This document shows positions 19,285-27,593 of a stretch of 64,000 nucleotides of DNA, one piece after another. A program made the position numbers and the translations under genes. Below the pieces are notes generated by a model. The model saw nothing but the letters and a program-made list of their open reading frames with translations. It was not told the origin of the DNA and ran no database searches. Every line of letters begins with the position of its first letter. Within the stretch, counting starts at the first letter, position 1. This stretch comes from Planococcus ruber (lineage in GTDB: Bacteria; Bacillota; Bacilli; Bacillales_A; Planococcaceae), in the NCBI RefSeq assembly GCF_022819085.1, contig NZ_JALHAG010000011.1, forward strand, positions 1-64,000, read 5' to 3'.

Positions 19285-19602
19285 TTAACCGCCAAAGATT
19301 TTCAAGCCAGTTACCCCTGCGATGATGCATGCCAAGAAAAATAATTTTGCCGGCTGCCGGCTTTCTTTAAAAAACAGCATGCCGACCACTACACTGCCTG
19401 CTGCGCCAATTCCGGTCCATACCGCATAGCCGGTGCCGACTGCAATTTCCGTCAGCGCCAGGGACAGTAGATAGAAGCTGAGCGCTCCACTCAAAATAGT
19501 CAGCGCCGTAAACTTTTTCACTTTAAAGCCATCGGATAATTTCATCGTTGTGACAAACGCCACTTCAAACAATCCGGCGATCACCAAAATCAGCCACGCC
19601 AT
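19285..19602 (-). CDS. small multidrug resistance (SMR) subunit, YkkD-like
   Basis: A 105-residue four-helix SMR protein. The membrane-embedded glutamate is in AGLFEVAFV near residue 13. The GTGYAVWTGIGAAGSVVVG block is typical. With its overlapping partner it resembles the heteromeric YkkCD pair of B. subtilis, which exports cationic compounds such as guanidinium derivatives or quaternary amines. Which cation is moved cannot be told from sequence alone. Confidence 0.88.
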   Translation of the reverse strand: MAWLILVIAGLFEVAFVTTMKLSDGFKVKKFTALTILSGALSFYLLSLALTEIAVGTGYAVWTGIGAAGSVVVGMLFFKESRQPAKLFFLACIIAGVTGLKIFGG

Positions 19603-19949
19603 TCAGAATCGCCTCCTTCACCTGCCGCTTCTTTCCCGTCCACGACTTTCAATCCAATAATCCCGAAAATCAGCAGCCCTAAAAAAGCGATTTTTTCAAA
19701 GCTGGCGTTTTCGCCAAACAGCGAAATCCCGAGTACAGCCGTGCCAGCTGCCCCAATTCCTGTGAAAACGGCATAAGCCGTCCCAATTGGAATAGCAGCC
19801 ATCGCTTTTGCAAACAATAGAAAGCTGACGACGATAAACAATAAAGTAACGATCGATGGCCCGACGTTGGTAAAGCCATCCGCAAACTTCAATCCAATTG
19901 CCCAGACGACTTCTGTCAATCCGGCAATCATCAAATAGATCCACGCCAT
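19590..19949 (-). CDS. small multidrug resistance (SMR) subunit, YkkC-like
   Basis: A 119-residue four-helix SMR protein with glutamate 13 in AGLTEVVWAIGLK, which is YkkC/SugE-like, and a hydrophilic C-terminal tail. It overlaps the downstream SMR gene by 13 bp, so the two are probably translated together and form a heterodimer. I see no guanidine-I riboswitch in the short upstream region. Confidence 0.88.
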   Translation of the reverse strand: MAWIYLMIAGLTEVVWAIGLKFADGFTNVGPSIVTLLFIVVSFLLFAKAMAAIPIGTAYAVFTGIGAAGTAVLGISLFGENASFEKIAFLGLLIFGIIGLKVVDGKEAAGEGGDSEWRG

Positions 19950-20002
19950 ATTTTTTCACTCATTCCTTTCTCTTTCCGCGGCACGATACCTTAAGCTTCT
20001 TC

Positions 20003-20034
20003 AAAAAAAATAACCCTCGTTTCCGAGCGTTATT
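20003..20034 (-). terminator. terminator overlapping the end of the next gene
   Basis: AATAACCCTCG TTTC CGAGCGTTATT stem with eight T's on the minus strand. It contains the stop codon at 20030. Confidence 0.85.
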
Positions 20035-20800
20035 TCCATTGCTTCGTTTTGCGGTCAAATACAATCTTCCGGGTGACGTCCTGCTTCGTGTAGTGTTTGA
20101 TGTCCGACCAAAATTCATCCAGAAACGAAATTTCCTCTACGGACCGAATGTGCAATTCGATTGTATTTTTCGTTTTTTCAGGATCGGCCAAAGAAATCAA
20201 AGCGCCTTCACGGTAGTCACGTTTCAGCGACTCCAGAATTTCCCTCGGCAATTCCGGCACCAAATCACGCGTTTTGCGGCGCCAGAAGTTCTGCCCTGAC
20301 GTTTCTCTGCGAATCACTTGGGTAAAATAATTCCCCACCAATTCGTTCAGCCTCTCCAAATGGCGGAAGTAAATCTTCGTCGTCTGCTCTTCTTCGCTGG
20401 ACAGATAAACAAATTCGTTTTGCAGCGTCGAATAAAAAGGCGGGCGCACCGTTTCTTTTTTGTGGCCAATGTAGAGAAGCTCCGCCTGTTCTTGCGGCGT
20501 CAATGAATTTAACTGCCTCTCACTTTTAAAGTCGATCCAGCAAAACTCGCTTTTCTTATTCAGCCAAGCTTTCCGAAGCTGCGCATATTCTTCCTCTGCG
20601 ACAAACTCCATATAAGTATGCATATTAAACGAAGCATCGTCATAAGTATGCTTTAATAATAAAAGATTTTTCGGCATTTTCATCGCATCGATAAAATGAG
20701 CAAAGGTGAGTCCGCTGAAAAGAGCGAATTGATCCGCGTCATTTAAATAAATATATAAGTGCTGTATATAATAATCCGCGTTTAACGGTTTTTTCACCAT
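20030..20800 (-). CDS. conserved hypothetical protein
   Basis: A 256-residue protein I do not recognise. It is soluble by appearance, rich in aromatic and charged residues, with an acidic and helical middle (EEEQTTKIYFRHLERLNELV) and no signal peptide or membrane helix. The ATG at 20800 has a GGAGTGGGG site; a longer reading frame upstream lacks one. It lies divergent to the RodA-like gene and has its own promoter and terminator. Confidence 0.75.
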   Translation of the reverse strand: MVKKPLNADYYIQHLYIYLNDADQFALFSGLTFAHFIDAMKMPKNLLLLKHTYDDASFNMHTYMEFVAEEEYAQLRKAWLNKKSEFCWIDFKSERQLNSLTPQEQAELLYIGHKKETVRPPFYSTLQNEFVYLSSEEEQTTKIYFRHLERLNELVGNYFTQVIRRETSGQNFWRRKTRDLVPELPREILESLKRDYREGALISLADPEKTKNTIELHIRSVEEISFLDEFWSDIKHYTKQDVTRKIVFDRKTKQWK

Positions 20801-20825
20801 ATTCCCCACTCCATTCTCCTCAACT

Positions 20826-20854
20826 ATTATACGACCATTCCACCGAAATATGAA
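20826..20854 (-). promoter_or_regulatory. sigma-A promoter of the hypothetical gene
   Basis: Minus-strand TTCATA-N17-TATAAT, about 25 bp upstream of the start codon's ribosome site. Confidence 0.6.
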
Positions 20855-20961
20855 ACATCCTAGCTCTATTTGCGTCATTACTTTTGGTATAGGCATATTC
20901 GAAGGGAATACGTTATAATGTAATCCGGCTTATAATAATAAAAAAGTACAGGTGAACGCTC

Positions 20962-22149
20962 ATGCAAACGAATAAAAGCTTCGCCGATCGCATTGATTGG
21001 CCGTTAGCTTTCATATTATTCCTATTTTTCGTCGTCAGTTTAATGGCGATATCTTCCGCGCAAACCGCTGGAATATATCCGACCAACTTTGTCCCGCGGC
21101 AAGCAGTTTTTTACGTAGTTTCAATCGGCATGATTTCTGTGCTTATGTATTTTGATTCAGATCAATATAAAAAAATGGCTTACTACCTTTACGGCTTCGG
21201 GATTTTCCTGTTGTTTGTCTTGATGATTTCTCCAAGCGGCCCAGGGCAAATTGCGGAACCGGTCAACGGGGCGCAAGCCTGGTTCCATACACCCGTCGTC
21301 AACCTTCAGCCCGCTGAATTCATGAAAACCTTCTATATACTCGCCATGGCCAAAATGATTTCCGCACATCACGAAAAAAATCCCTTGAAAACCTTGAAGA
21401 CGGATTTTGTCCTTCTTGGAAAAATCGGCGTCATGCTGTTTATTCCGCTGGCCTTTATCATGACCCAGCCCGATCTTGGGACTGCGCTTGTATTTATCGC
21501 GATTACGCTCGCTTTAATCGTCGTCGCAGGCATCTCTTGGAAAATCATCTTGCCAAGTTTTGGCGGAGTAGCGGTCATTGGAGGAACTCTTTTATGGATG
21601 GCCGTCTACATGCAGGACTTCCTTTCCAATGCTCTGGGCATCAAGCCTTATGCACTTGCCCGGATTTACACGTGGCTCGATCCGTATGAGTATGCAGATA
21701 CGGACGGCTATAATTTGATTGCTGCCATGAACGCCATCGGTTCCGGCGAAGTTTTCGGCAAAGGATTCCAGGGGCGTGAAGTATATGTGCCCGAAAACCA
21801 CACCGATTTCATCTTCACGGTCATTTCGGAAGACTTTGGTTTTATCGGCGCCAGTGCCGTCATTATTTTGTTCTTTATGCTGATTTATCATTTGACCAAA
21901 ATTACGCTGGAACTGAAAGATACATTCAGCACTTATGTATGCGCCGGCATCATCGCCATGATTACGTTCCACGTATTCCAAAACATCGGCATGACCATCC
22001 AGATTTTGCCGATTACAGGAATTCCGCTTCCGTTCATTAGCTACGGAGGGAGCTCGCTGATCGGGAATATGCTCGCTCTCGGCATTGTTTTCAGTATGAA
22101 ATTCCACCACAAAACTTATATGTTCGGCAACGAGAAAGAAGCCGAATAA
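20962..22149 (+). CDS. RodA/FtsW family SEDS glycosyltransferase
   Basis: A 395-residue SEDS protein with about ten membrane helices. SEDS signatures include TQPDLGTALVFIAI near residue 175 and the C-terminal GIPLPFISYGGSSL motif. These enzymes polymerise lipid II with a class B PBP during elongation (RodA) or division (FtsW). Sequence features and isolation from division genes favour a RodA-type function, but this is not certain. A weak -10 box (TATAAT at 20914) lies upstream. Confidence 0.92.
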   Translation: MQTNKSFADRIDWPLAFILFLFFVVSLMAISSAQTAGIYPTNFVPRQAVFYVVSIGMISVLMYFDSDQYKKMAYYLYGFGIFLLFVLMISPSGPGQIAEPVNGAQAWFHTPVVNLQPAEFMKTFYILAMAKMISAHHEKNPLKTLKTDFVLLGKIGVMLFIPLAFIMTQPDLGTALVFIAITLALIVVAGISWKIILPSFGGVAVIGGTLLWMAVYMQDFLSNALGIKPYALARIYTWLDPYEYADTDGYNLIAAMNAIGSGEVFGKGFQGREVYVPENHTDFIFTVISEDFGFIGASAVIILFFMLIYHLTKITLELKDTFSTYVCAGIIAMITFHVFQNIGMTIQILPITGIPLPFISYGGSSLIGNMLALGIVFSMKFHHKTYMFGNEKEAE

Positions 22150-22174
22150 CGAAATACCAACCTATTCTCCACAT

Positions 22175-22205
22175 AAAAACTCCGACGCCCTGCGCCGGAG
22201 TTTTT
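22175..22205. terminator. bidirectional terminator
   Basis: AAAAACTCCG...CGGAGTTTTT stem between the convergent rodA-like gene and the 43-residue gene; it touches the stop codon of the latter. Confidence 0.85.
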
Positions 22206-22335
22206 ATGTTTGCGATTGGGTTTGCGGCAATGCTAATGCTCTAAAGAGTTCTACACGCGGTTTTGTGATTTTTGCTTGGATTCCCAGTTTCGATAAATTT
22301 GAAACGATTTTGCGAACTTCTACTTTTTTCGCCAT
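22204..22335 (-). CDS. small basic protein, 43 residues, unknown
   Basis: An ORF of 43 residues starting MAKKVEVRKIVSNLSKLGI, basic, with a predicted amphipathic helix and no membrane segment. A good GAGGTG site lies seven bases before the ATG, and the gene ends in a strong terminator, so it is very likely real. I know no function. A weak sigma-B-like site (GTTTAA-N13-TGGTAT) lies about 100 bp upstream. Confidence 0.7.
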   Translation of the reverse strand: MAKKVEVRKIVSNLSKLGIQAKITKPRVELFRALALPQTQSQT

Positions 22336-22413
22336 CCAGATCACCTCTTTATGTTTTAGTTATTTATTAAGACGTTAGCCAAGTTGCCTAGTTTCGTTTA
22401 AATCACATAATGT

Positions 22414-22440
22414 TTGACTTTTCTGTGTCTCTGTTATAAT
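22414..22440 (+). promoter_or_regulatory. sigma-A-like promoter of the MFS gene with a long leader
   Basis: TTGACT and TATAAT with a 15-bp spacer, about 200 bp upstream of the MFS start codon. The leader contains a GGAACAAC/GTTGTTCC palindrome (22540-22558) and a seven-codon ORF. Confidence 0.5.
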
Positions 22441-22463
22441 ACCATCATTTCAAGTTTTTAAAC
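22439..22463 (-). promoter_or_regulatory. possible sigma-B promoter of the 43-residue gene
   Basis: Minus-strand GTTTAA-N13-TGGTAT, one mismatch in the -10 box. It overlaps the plus-strand sigma-A-like promoter and is about 100 bp from the gene, so support is modest. Confidence 0.3.
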
Positions 22464-22607
22464 TTATCATTTTGATGACAAAGTAAATAAATTGTGAAGA
22501 AATCCGTTTCTTTCATTTGCAGCATTTATCCATCTCCGGAACAACTTAGTTGTTCCACTTTCAACTCTTTGGAAATTCGTTTGTCGCCCGGTGAAAACAA
22601 AGGTAAA

Positions 22608-22631
22608 ATGGCACCAAAGCCTTTATTTTAG
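22608..22631 (+). CDS. possible leader peptide of the MFS gene
   Basis: A seven-codon ORF (MAPKPLF) with AAAGG upstream, ending 18 bp before the MFS start. It lies in the long 5' leader next to a palindrome. The layout resembles ribosome-stalling leaders of inducible antibiotic resistance genes, but it could be a chance ORF. Confidence 0.3.
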   Translation: MAPKPLF

Positions 22632-22649
22632 AAAGCAGGAATTTTATCA

Positions 22650-23810
22650 ATGAAGAAAACCATTCTTTTACTGATGTCCGTGCAATTTTTCGTCTATTTG
22701 GGATTCGGCATCATTATTCCCGTACTGCCTGAAGTCGTCGTACAGCAAGGCTATTCCGATATCCATGTCGGCGGCCTGATCACCATTTATGCCCTCTCTT
22801 CTTTTTTCACCGCACCGTTATGGGGGCGGTTGTCTGACCAGACTGGCCGAAAAAAACTGATCTTAGCCGGCTTGGCCGGCTTTGGCCTGAGCTTTTTCCT
22901 TTTCTCGCTGTTTCTTGATCACCTCGTGTTGCTTTATGCCTCGCGGGTCATCGGCGGATTGTTTTCCGGTGCCCTATATACGGCCGTCACCGGCTATGTG
23001 GCAGATATTACAACAGACGAAGAACGCAATAAATACATGGGGCTGCTCGGCATGTCGATCGGGCTCGGCTTTATCTTCGGGCCTGCAATCGGCGGTGTGC
23101 TCGGAGCCGTTTCCTTGTCGCTTCCTTTCACCGCTTCCGCTGTTTTGGTGCTGCTGTTGATGGTCTATGCAAGCCTTGTATTAAAAGAGCCGGTTCGCCA
23201 AGGCGAAGCTGTAAAGCGGAAACTTTTGCCGAAAGGCGGCAGTCTTCTTTGGCAATACCGGATCCGCTATCTGTTCCTCTTTTCATTTGCGGTCACCTTT
23301 TTATTGGCAGGACTGGAATCGACGTTTCAATTGTTCCAGATTGACCAGATTGAAATCACTCCGCTGCAGCTCGGCTATCTGTTCATGGCGAGCGGATTTG
23401 TGGATGCAGCGATTCAAGGCGGCGTCGTGCGCCGAGTCAAAGATGGCACTGAAACCAAATGGATCATCGGGGCGCAAATTGTGACGGCGATCGGCTTATT
23501 GATGCTGCCATTCACCGATAGCCTACTCTTTGCAGGCGTCGCACTAAGCGTGTTCACAGCCGGCAACGCATTAGCCAGAACCGTCCTTGTTTCGCTCACC
23601 TCCAAAGAATCCGGCGGAAAATACGGAACGGCAGCCGGCATGACTTACTCCATGGACAATATGGGGCGCATCATTGGTCCGCTCTTTTTCACCTGGCTCT
23701 TGACGATCCAATCCGGTTCCGTGTATTACTTATCCGCATCTTTGGCGCTGCTCAGCATTTTGCTGATCGTGCTTTACCGCGGCTCGGCTAAAACTTTAAA
23801 AAACCAGTAA
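22650..23810 (+). CDS. MFS multidrug efflux transporter (TetA/Bmr-like)
   Basis: A 386-residue major facilitator with about 12 membrane helices. Motif A (GRLSDQTGRKKLILAG) is near residue 60 and motif C (GFIFGPAIGG) near residue 140, the antiporter signature of drug exporters of the DHA1 group. Substrate unknown. Its ribosome site (AGGA) is weak and the leader is long, which may point to regulated translation. Confidence 0.85.
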   Translation: MKKTILLLMSVQFFVYLGFGIIIPVLPEVVVQQGYSDIHVGGLITIYALSSFFTAPLWGRLSDQTGRKKLILAGLAGFGLSFFLFSLFLDHLVLLYASRVIGGLFSGALYTAVTGYVADITTDEERNKYMGLLGMSIGLGFIFGPAIGGVLGAVSLSLPFTASAVLVLLLMVYASLVLKEPVRQGEAVKRKLLPKGGSLLWQYRIRYLFLFSFAVTFLLAGLESTFQLFQIDQIEITPLQLGYLFMASGFVDAAIQGGVVRRVKDGTETKWIIGAQIVTAIGLLMLPFTDSLLFAGVALSVFTAGNALARTVLVSLTSKESGGKYGTAAGMTYSMDNMGRIIGPLFFTWLLTIQSGSVYYLSASLALLSILLIVLYRGSAKTLKNQ

Positions 23811-23892
23811 CTGAAGCTCGCGAGGCCAATGGCTTTGCGACGAGCTTGCGCAGGAGCAGCTGCTGCAATTCAACCAGTTTTTCGACACGCTG

Positions 23893-23930
23893 AAAAAGCA
23901 AGCACCTCTTCATGAGGCGCTTGCTTTTTT
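23893..23930. terminator. bidirectional terminator
   Basis: AAAAAGCAAGC...GCTTGCTTTTT stem with an inner CCTC/GAGG pair, between the convergent MFS and SDR genes. Confidence 0.88.
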
Positions 23931-23940
23931 GTCCTTTATT

Positions 23941-24798
23941 TTAAAGAGGGGTGCCGCCGTTGATGTGGATAACTTGCCCTGTGACATAAGAAGAATCGTC
24001 GGATGCCAAGTAAACATAGCCAGGCGCCAATTCATCCGGCTGCCCTGCACGGCCGAGCGGCGTGTTTTTGCCGAACTCTTCTACTTGATCCGCCGGGAAT
24101 GAGGCTGGAATCAGCGGCGTCCAAATCGGTCCTGGCGCTACTGCGTTTACCCGGATTCCTTCCTCTGCGAGCGATCCTGAAAGGGCGCGCGTAAATGAAA
24201 GAATCGCACCTTTTGTCGATGAGTAGTCGATCAACGTCGGCATTCCTTGATAAGCGGTAATGGACGTCGTATTGATGATTGAACTTCCCGGCTTCAAATG
24301 GTCGAGTGCCGCTTTCGTCAAATGGAACATCCCGAAGACGTTGGTCCGGAAAGTCCGCTCCAATTGTTCCGCCGTGATATCTTTCAGCGAGTTTTGAAGA
24401 TGCTGCTCGCCGGCATTGTTAACCAACACATCCAACTTTCCGAATTCGGAAATTACTTTTTGCACCGCTTCCTTACAAAAAGCTTCATCTCCGATGTCGC
24501 CCGAAATCAATAAGCAGCGCTTCCCTTCTTGCTCCACGTGCTTTTTGGTTTCTTCCGCATCTTCATGTTCATCCAGGTAGGCAATGGCGACGTCCGCCCC
24601 TTCTTTTGCAAAAGCCACGGCAATGGCCCGGCCGATGCCGCTGTCGCCTCCTGTTATCAATGCCGTTTTTCCAGGAAGGCGCTGCGCTTTCCCAGCAAGG
24701 TTTCCGGTAAAGTCCGGTTCCGGCGTCATTTCCGATTCAAATCCCGGTTGCCGTTCCTGCTCTTGTGCGGGTAAATTTTCTGGTTTGTCTTTTTCCAT
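23941..24798 (-). CDS. short-chain dehydrogenase, general stress type (YhdF/YdaD/YhxC-like)
   Basis: A 285-residue SDR with an extra N-terminal segment rich in Pro and Glu, as in the B. subtilis stress oxidoreductases YdaD, YhdF and YhxC. The NAD(P) motif is TGGDSGIGRA near residue 50, then NNAGEQ, and the catalytic YSSTK (YxxxK) near residue 193. Those B. subtilis relatives are sigma-B dependent, and here a good sigma-B site lies just upstream. Substrate unknown. Confidence 0.9.
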   Translation of the reverse strand: MEKDKPENLPAQEQERQPGFESEMTPEPDFTGNLAGKAQRLPGKTALITGGDSGIGRAIAVAFAKEGADVAIAYLDEHEDAEETKKHVEQEGKRCLLISGDIGDEAFCKEAVQKVISEFGKLDVLVNNAGEQHLQNSLKDITAEQLERTFRTNVFGMFHLTKAALDHLKPGSSIINTTSITAYQGMPTLIDYSSTKGAILSFTRALSGSLAEEGIRVNAVAPGPIWTPLIPASFPADQVEEFGKNTPLGRAGQPDELAPGYVYLASDDSSYVTGQVIHINGGTPL

Positions 24799-24838
24799 TC
24801 TAACGTCACCCTTTCAGATTGATTTCATGTTCTAGACT

Positions 24839-24863
24839 TTTCCCGTTCCTTTCTTCTCTAAAC
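24839..24863 (-). promoter_or_regulatory. sigma-B promoter of the stress SDR
   Basis: Minus-strand GTTTAG-N13-GGGAAA, about 40 bp before the start codon. It fits both the consensus and the known regulation of homologous SDR genes in B. subtilis. Confidence 0.72.
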
Positions 24864-24876
24864 ATGAAAACCAGCC

Positions 24877-24917
24877 AAAAAGCCGCACTCCCGGAATCAA
24901 ACCGGAAGTGCGGCTTT
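24877..24917 (-). terminator. terminator after the MFS gene
   Basis: AAAAGCCGCACT..CCGG/CCGG..AGTGCGGCTTT stem followed by T's on the minus strand. Confidence 0.85.
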
Positions 24918-24921
24918 ACTT

Positions 24922-26211
24922 TTAAAGGACCGGTTTCGCCGGCACATTGCCGCCAAGCTCCGGATAAGCTTCTTTCAGTATGCTCGCTCTCATCATATAG
25001 GCCGTTAAGATGACCAAACAAATGCTGCTTCCCCACACTACATATTGGGCCGGCACCAAATCATACAATAAGCCGAACAGTAAATAACCGAGCGGCATCA
25101 TCGCCATCGCCATCGATTCCAGTATGCCGAATACGCGGCCGCGGTATTCTTCATCCACATCTTTTTGCATCATGACTCCGATTGGCGTATTCACACAGAC
25201 ATTCGATAAGCCGAACGACAGCATCAATATAATGAAATAAGCGACGCTCACTTTATAGGACATGTGAAGGACTAACGGGAAGGCCAAGGCAGCCAAAAGC
25301 ACCGCCATTACTAAAATGGCTCTTTTTGAAAACAACAGCGGAAACTTGACTTCTTTTCGGATCGAGAAGTAAATGGACGCTAGAAGCATGCCGACCGCCA
25401 CCATTGATTCAATGATGCCGAAATGGGTCGCTTCCACTTTCAATTGCTGAACCGCAATGAACGGCAAGCCGATCATCATGGCAGAGAAGAAGAAGTTCAG
25501 CCCGATGGCTGTCGAGACGATGACCATAATGACGCGGTTGGTGCGCATATATGCGACGCCTTCCTTCATTCCCTGGATGATGGATTGCTTTTCGCCGTTT
25601 TCTGTTTTTGGAGCCGCTTTTGTAAATAGCCTGAAATTCATCGTAGCTTCGAGCACCAGCGCAACAGCGTAAGCTGCGATTTCAATGAGGAGAAAGACAT
25701 TCATCGATACAAACCCAAAGAGCATTCCGCCAATGACCGGCCCTCCGATGGCTGCAATGGAAACAGCCGATTGGTTGAACCCCATCGCTTTTTGGATGCG
25801 GTCCGGATCGATCAAGTTCGCAATCGAAGCGGAGAACGTCACGCCATTGAACATTGAAAATACCGATACCAACGCTGTTGCGGTATAAATGGCTGGCAGC
25901 GAAAGGCCAAATGCCAAGCTATAAATCAATAATCCGCTTACCGCTGCTATTCCGCCAAGCTGAGACAAGATGATCAATTTCTTCTTGGAATAATTGTCTG
26001 CGGCATATCCTGCGAGCGGCCCGAGCAAAGAACGCGGCAAAATACTGCAGATCAAATTGACCGCAAAATTCGCGGCCGACCCAGTGAGCGCCAAGACATA
26101 CAAACTGATCCCAAAAGCATAGACACTGCTGCCGAATGTGGAAATTAACTTACTGATGGTAAAAGTGTAAAGATGGTAGCCCGCCCGTTTGATTTTTGCT
26201 GCTTCTGACAT
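24922..26211 (-). CDS. MFS transporter regulated by the divergent XRE-TPR gene
   Basis: A 429-residue major facilitator of the MFS_3/enterobactin-exporter-like type with about 12 helices (for example GPLAGYAADNYSKKKLIILSQ near residue 65, a motif A variant). Its promoter region carries one copy of a palindrome, GTTTAAT-N3-ATTAAAC, that recurs before the divergent regulator gene. Substrate unknown; export of a drug, peptide or siderophore is possible. Confidence 0.85.
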   Translation of the reverse strand: MSEAAKIKRAGYHLYTFTISKLISTFGSSVYAFGISLYVLALTGSAANFAVNLICSILPRSLLGPLAGYAADNYSKKKLIILSQLGGIAAVSGLLIYSLAFGLSLPAIYTATALVSVFSMFNGVTFSASIANLIDPDRIQKAMGFNQSAVSIAAIGGPVIGGMLFGFVSMNVFLLIEIAAYAVALVLEATMNFRLFTKAAPKTENGEKQSIIQGMKEGVAYMRTNRVIMVIVSTAIGLNFFFSAMMIGLPFIAVQQLKVEATHFGIIESMVAVGMLLASIYFSIRKEVKFPLLFSKRAILVMAVLLAALAFPLVLHMSYKVSVAYFIILMLSFGLSNVCVNTPIGVMMQKDVDEEYRGRVFGILESMAMAMMPLGYLLFGLLYDLVPAQYVVWGSSICLVILTAYMMRASILKEAYPELGGNVPAKPVL

Positions 26212-26234
26212 TTTTTCATCCCCTTTGAAAAAAA

Positions 26235-26251
26235 GTTTAATTTAATTAAAC
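26235..26251. promoter_or_regulatory. operator palindrome 1 (MFS side)
   Basis: A perfect 7-3-7 palindrome GTTTAAT-TTA-ATTAAAC, about 25 bp upstream of the MFS start codon. An identical-arm copy lies 54 bp away, centre to centre. Confidence 0.75.
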
Positions 26252-26288
26252 AAAATATAACACGCCAAAACTAGCATCGCAAGAAAAA

Positions 26289-26305
26289 GTTTAATATAAT
26301 TAAAC
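26289..26305. promoter_or_regulatory. operator palindrome 2 (regulator side)
   Basis: GTTTAAT-ATA-ATTAAAC, the same arms as palindrome 1 and a different centre, about 25 bp upstream of the regulator start. One copy near each start codon suggests that the regulator represses both genes. Confidence 0.75.
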
Positions 26306-26329
26306 TAATATTAAAAAGAGGTGAATCAA

Positions 26330-27547
26330 TTGGAAACTTTAGGTGAACGCATCCGGAAACTGCGCAAGGAAAAAGGGTTGACCTTAGAGGCACTTGCCGG
26401 CAGCGGCCTGACTAAAGGAATGCTGAGTTTGATCGAAAACAGCAAAGCCAATCCTTCCATGGAAAGCTTATCTTATATAGCCGAGCGATTAGATATAGAT
26501 AAAAATGAGCTATTGGCAGAAATTCCGACCAGTGAATTGCGTGAGCTTTTGCAGGAAGTCGAGAAAATGTATCGAATTGAGGCTGGAAATTTCACTGAAG
26601 GATTTATTCATATAGCTGAAAAAATCGAACCTTATGTGGCTTCCCTGCCATACCGCTACGAATCTGCCCGGCTTCTGGAACTTTACAGCCGGAGCCTATA
26701 CTACGCTAAGAAAGAAGGCTGGCAAGCCCCTCTTTCCAAAGCGGAAGAAATGTACGAAGGGCTTCATCTGATGAACAACAGTGCGGATATCCACATGTTC
26801 CGCTCTACCCTTAAATTCAACGAACATCGCTACCATGAATCGTTAGCCATGATCCAGGAATCGCGGAAATCGTTTGAAGCGCGGGATGTGGTGTTGGATT
26901 CGTTAAAAAAACTGGATTTTGATTTTGTGGAAGCAATTCTGTATTTCGCTATTGGGGACGATGAAGATGCTGTACGCATTATAAATCAGGCTGTGAAGTA
27001 TTCGAAAGAACATCAAATTTTCTATAAGATGAATGACCTTTACCGCGTCATGAGCTTTCATGCCATTTTGAAGAATGACCAGCAGATGAAAGATTATTAC
27101 GTCCATAAACTTCGGCTGTTTGCCGAGTTCTCAGACGACGAAAAAATCACCATTACCTTGGATCTGCTCGAAGCCCATTATTTAAATTCTTTTACCCACG
27201 AATACGAAAAAGCGGAGGCAGTTGTCGACCGAAACCTGGAAAAATACAAAGAAGATGAAATTTCTCAATTCTTTCTGGAAAAAGGAAAAGCGTTGTATGG
27301 CCAAGGACGCAGTAAAGAAGCGCTCGGCTGGCTGAAGCGCCATAAGATTTGGGAATTCCTTCACCATCCGTATGACCTGGCGATGAATTACGAAAAAGAT
27401 GCATATATGGCTTTGATCTATGAACAGCAAGGCCAGCATGAACTCGCAGTCGAGCATGCCCGCATCGCTAAAGAAAATATCCTTCCGATGCCGGAACTTC
27501 CCTACAAAAAATTCATCTTGGACGTCTACCGCCAAATTGGAAACTGA
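26330..27547 (+). CDS. XRE-family regulator with TPR domain
   Basis: A 405-residue protein with an N-terminal helix-turn-helix (about 4-58, containing LRKEKGLTLEALAGSGLTKGMLSLIE) followed by a long helical TPR region. This build is shared with RRNPP-type regulators such as PlcR and Rgg, some of which sense peptides, but no peptide gene is seen beside it. I place the start at the TTG at 26330 because AAGAGGTG sits just upstream; the GTG nine bases earlier is part of that site. It is divergent from an MFS gene and probably controls it and itself through the paired palindromes. Confidence 0.85.
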   Translation: METLGERIRKLRKEKGLTLEALAGSGLTKGMLSLIENSKANPSMESLSYIAERLDIDKNELLAEIPTSELRELLQEVEKMYRIEAGNFTEGFIHIAEKIEPYVASLPYRYESARLLELYSRSLYYAKKEGWQAPLSKAEEMYEGLHLMNNSADIHMFRSTLKFNEHRYHESLAMIQESRKSFEARDVVLDSLKKLDFDFVEAILYFAIGDDEDAVRIINQAVKYSKEHQIFYKMNDLYRVMSFHAILKNDQQMKDYYVHKLRLFAEFSDDEKITITLDLLEAHYLNSFTHEYEKAEAVVDRNLEKYKEDEISQFFLEKGKALYGQGRSKEALGWLKRHKIWEFLHHPYDLAMNYEKDAYMALIYEQQGQHELAVEHARIAKENILPMPELPYKKFILDVYRQIGN

Positions 27548-27550
27548 CAC

Positions 27551-27593
27551 AAATAAAAGCCTGCCGAAAAAGAATCGGTCAGGCTTTTATTTT
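27551..27593. terminator. bidirectional terminator
   Basis: AAATAAAAGCCTG...CAGGCTTTTATTT stem between convergent genes. Confidence 0.85.

Noticed and set aside
20880-20920. GGGAAT word upstream of the RodA-like gene
   Set aside because: No -35 match at 12-15 bp; a plain TATAAT box is nearby.
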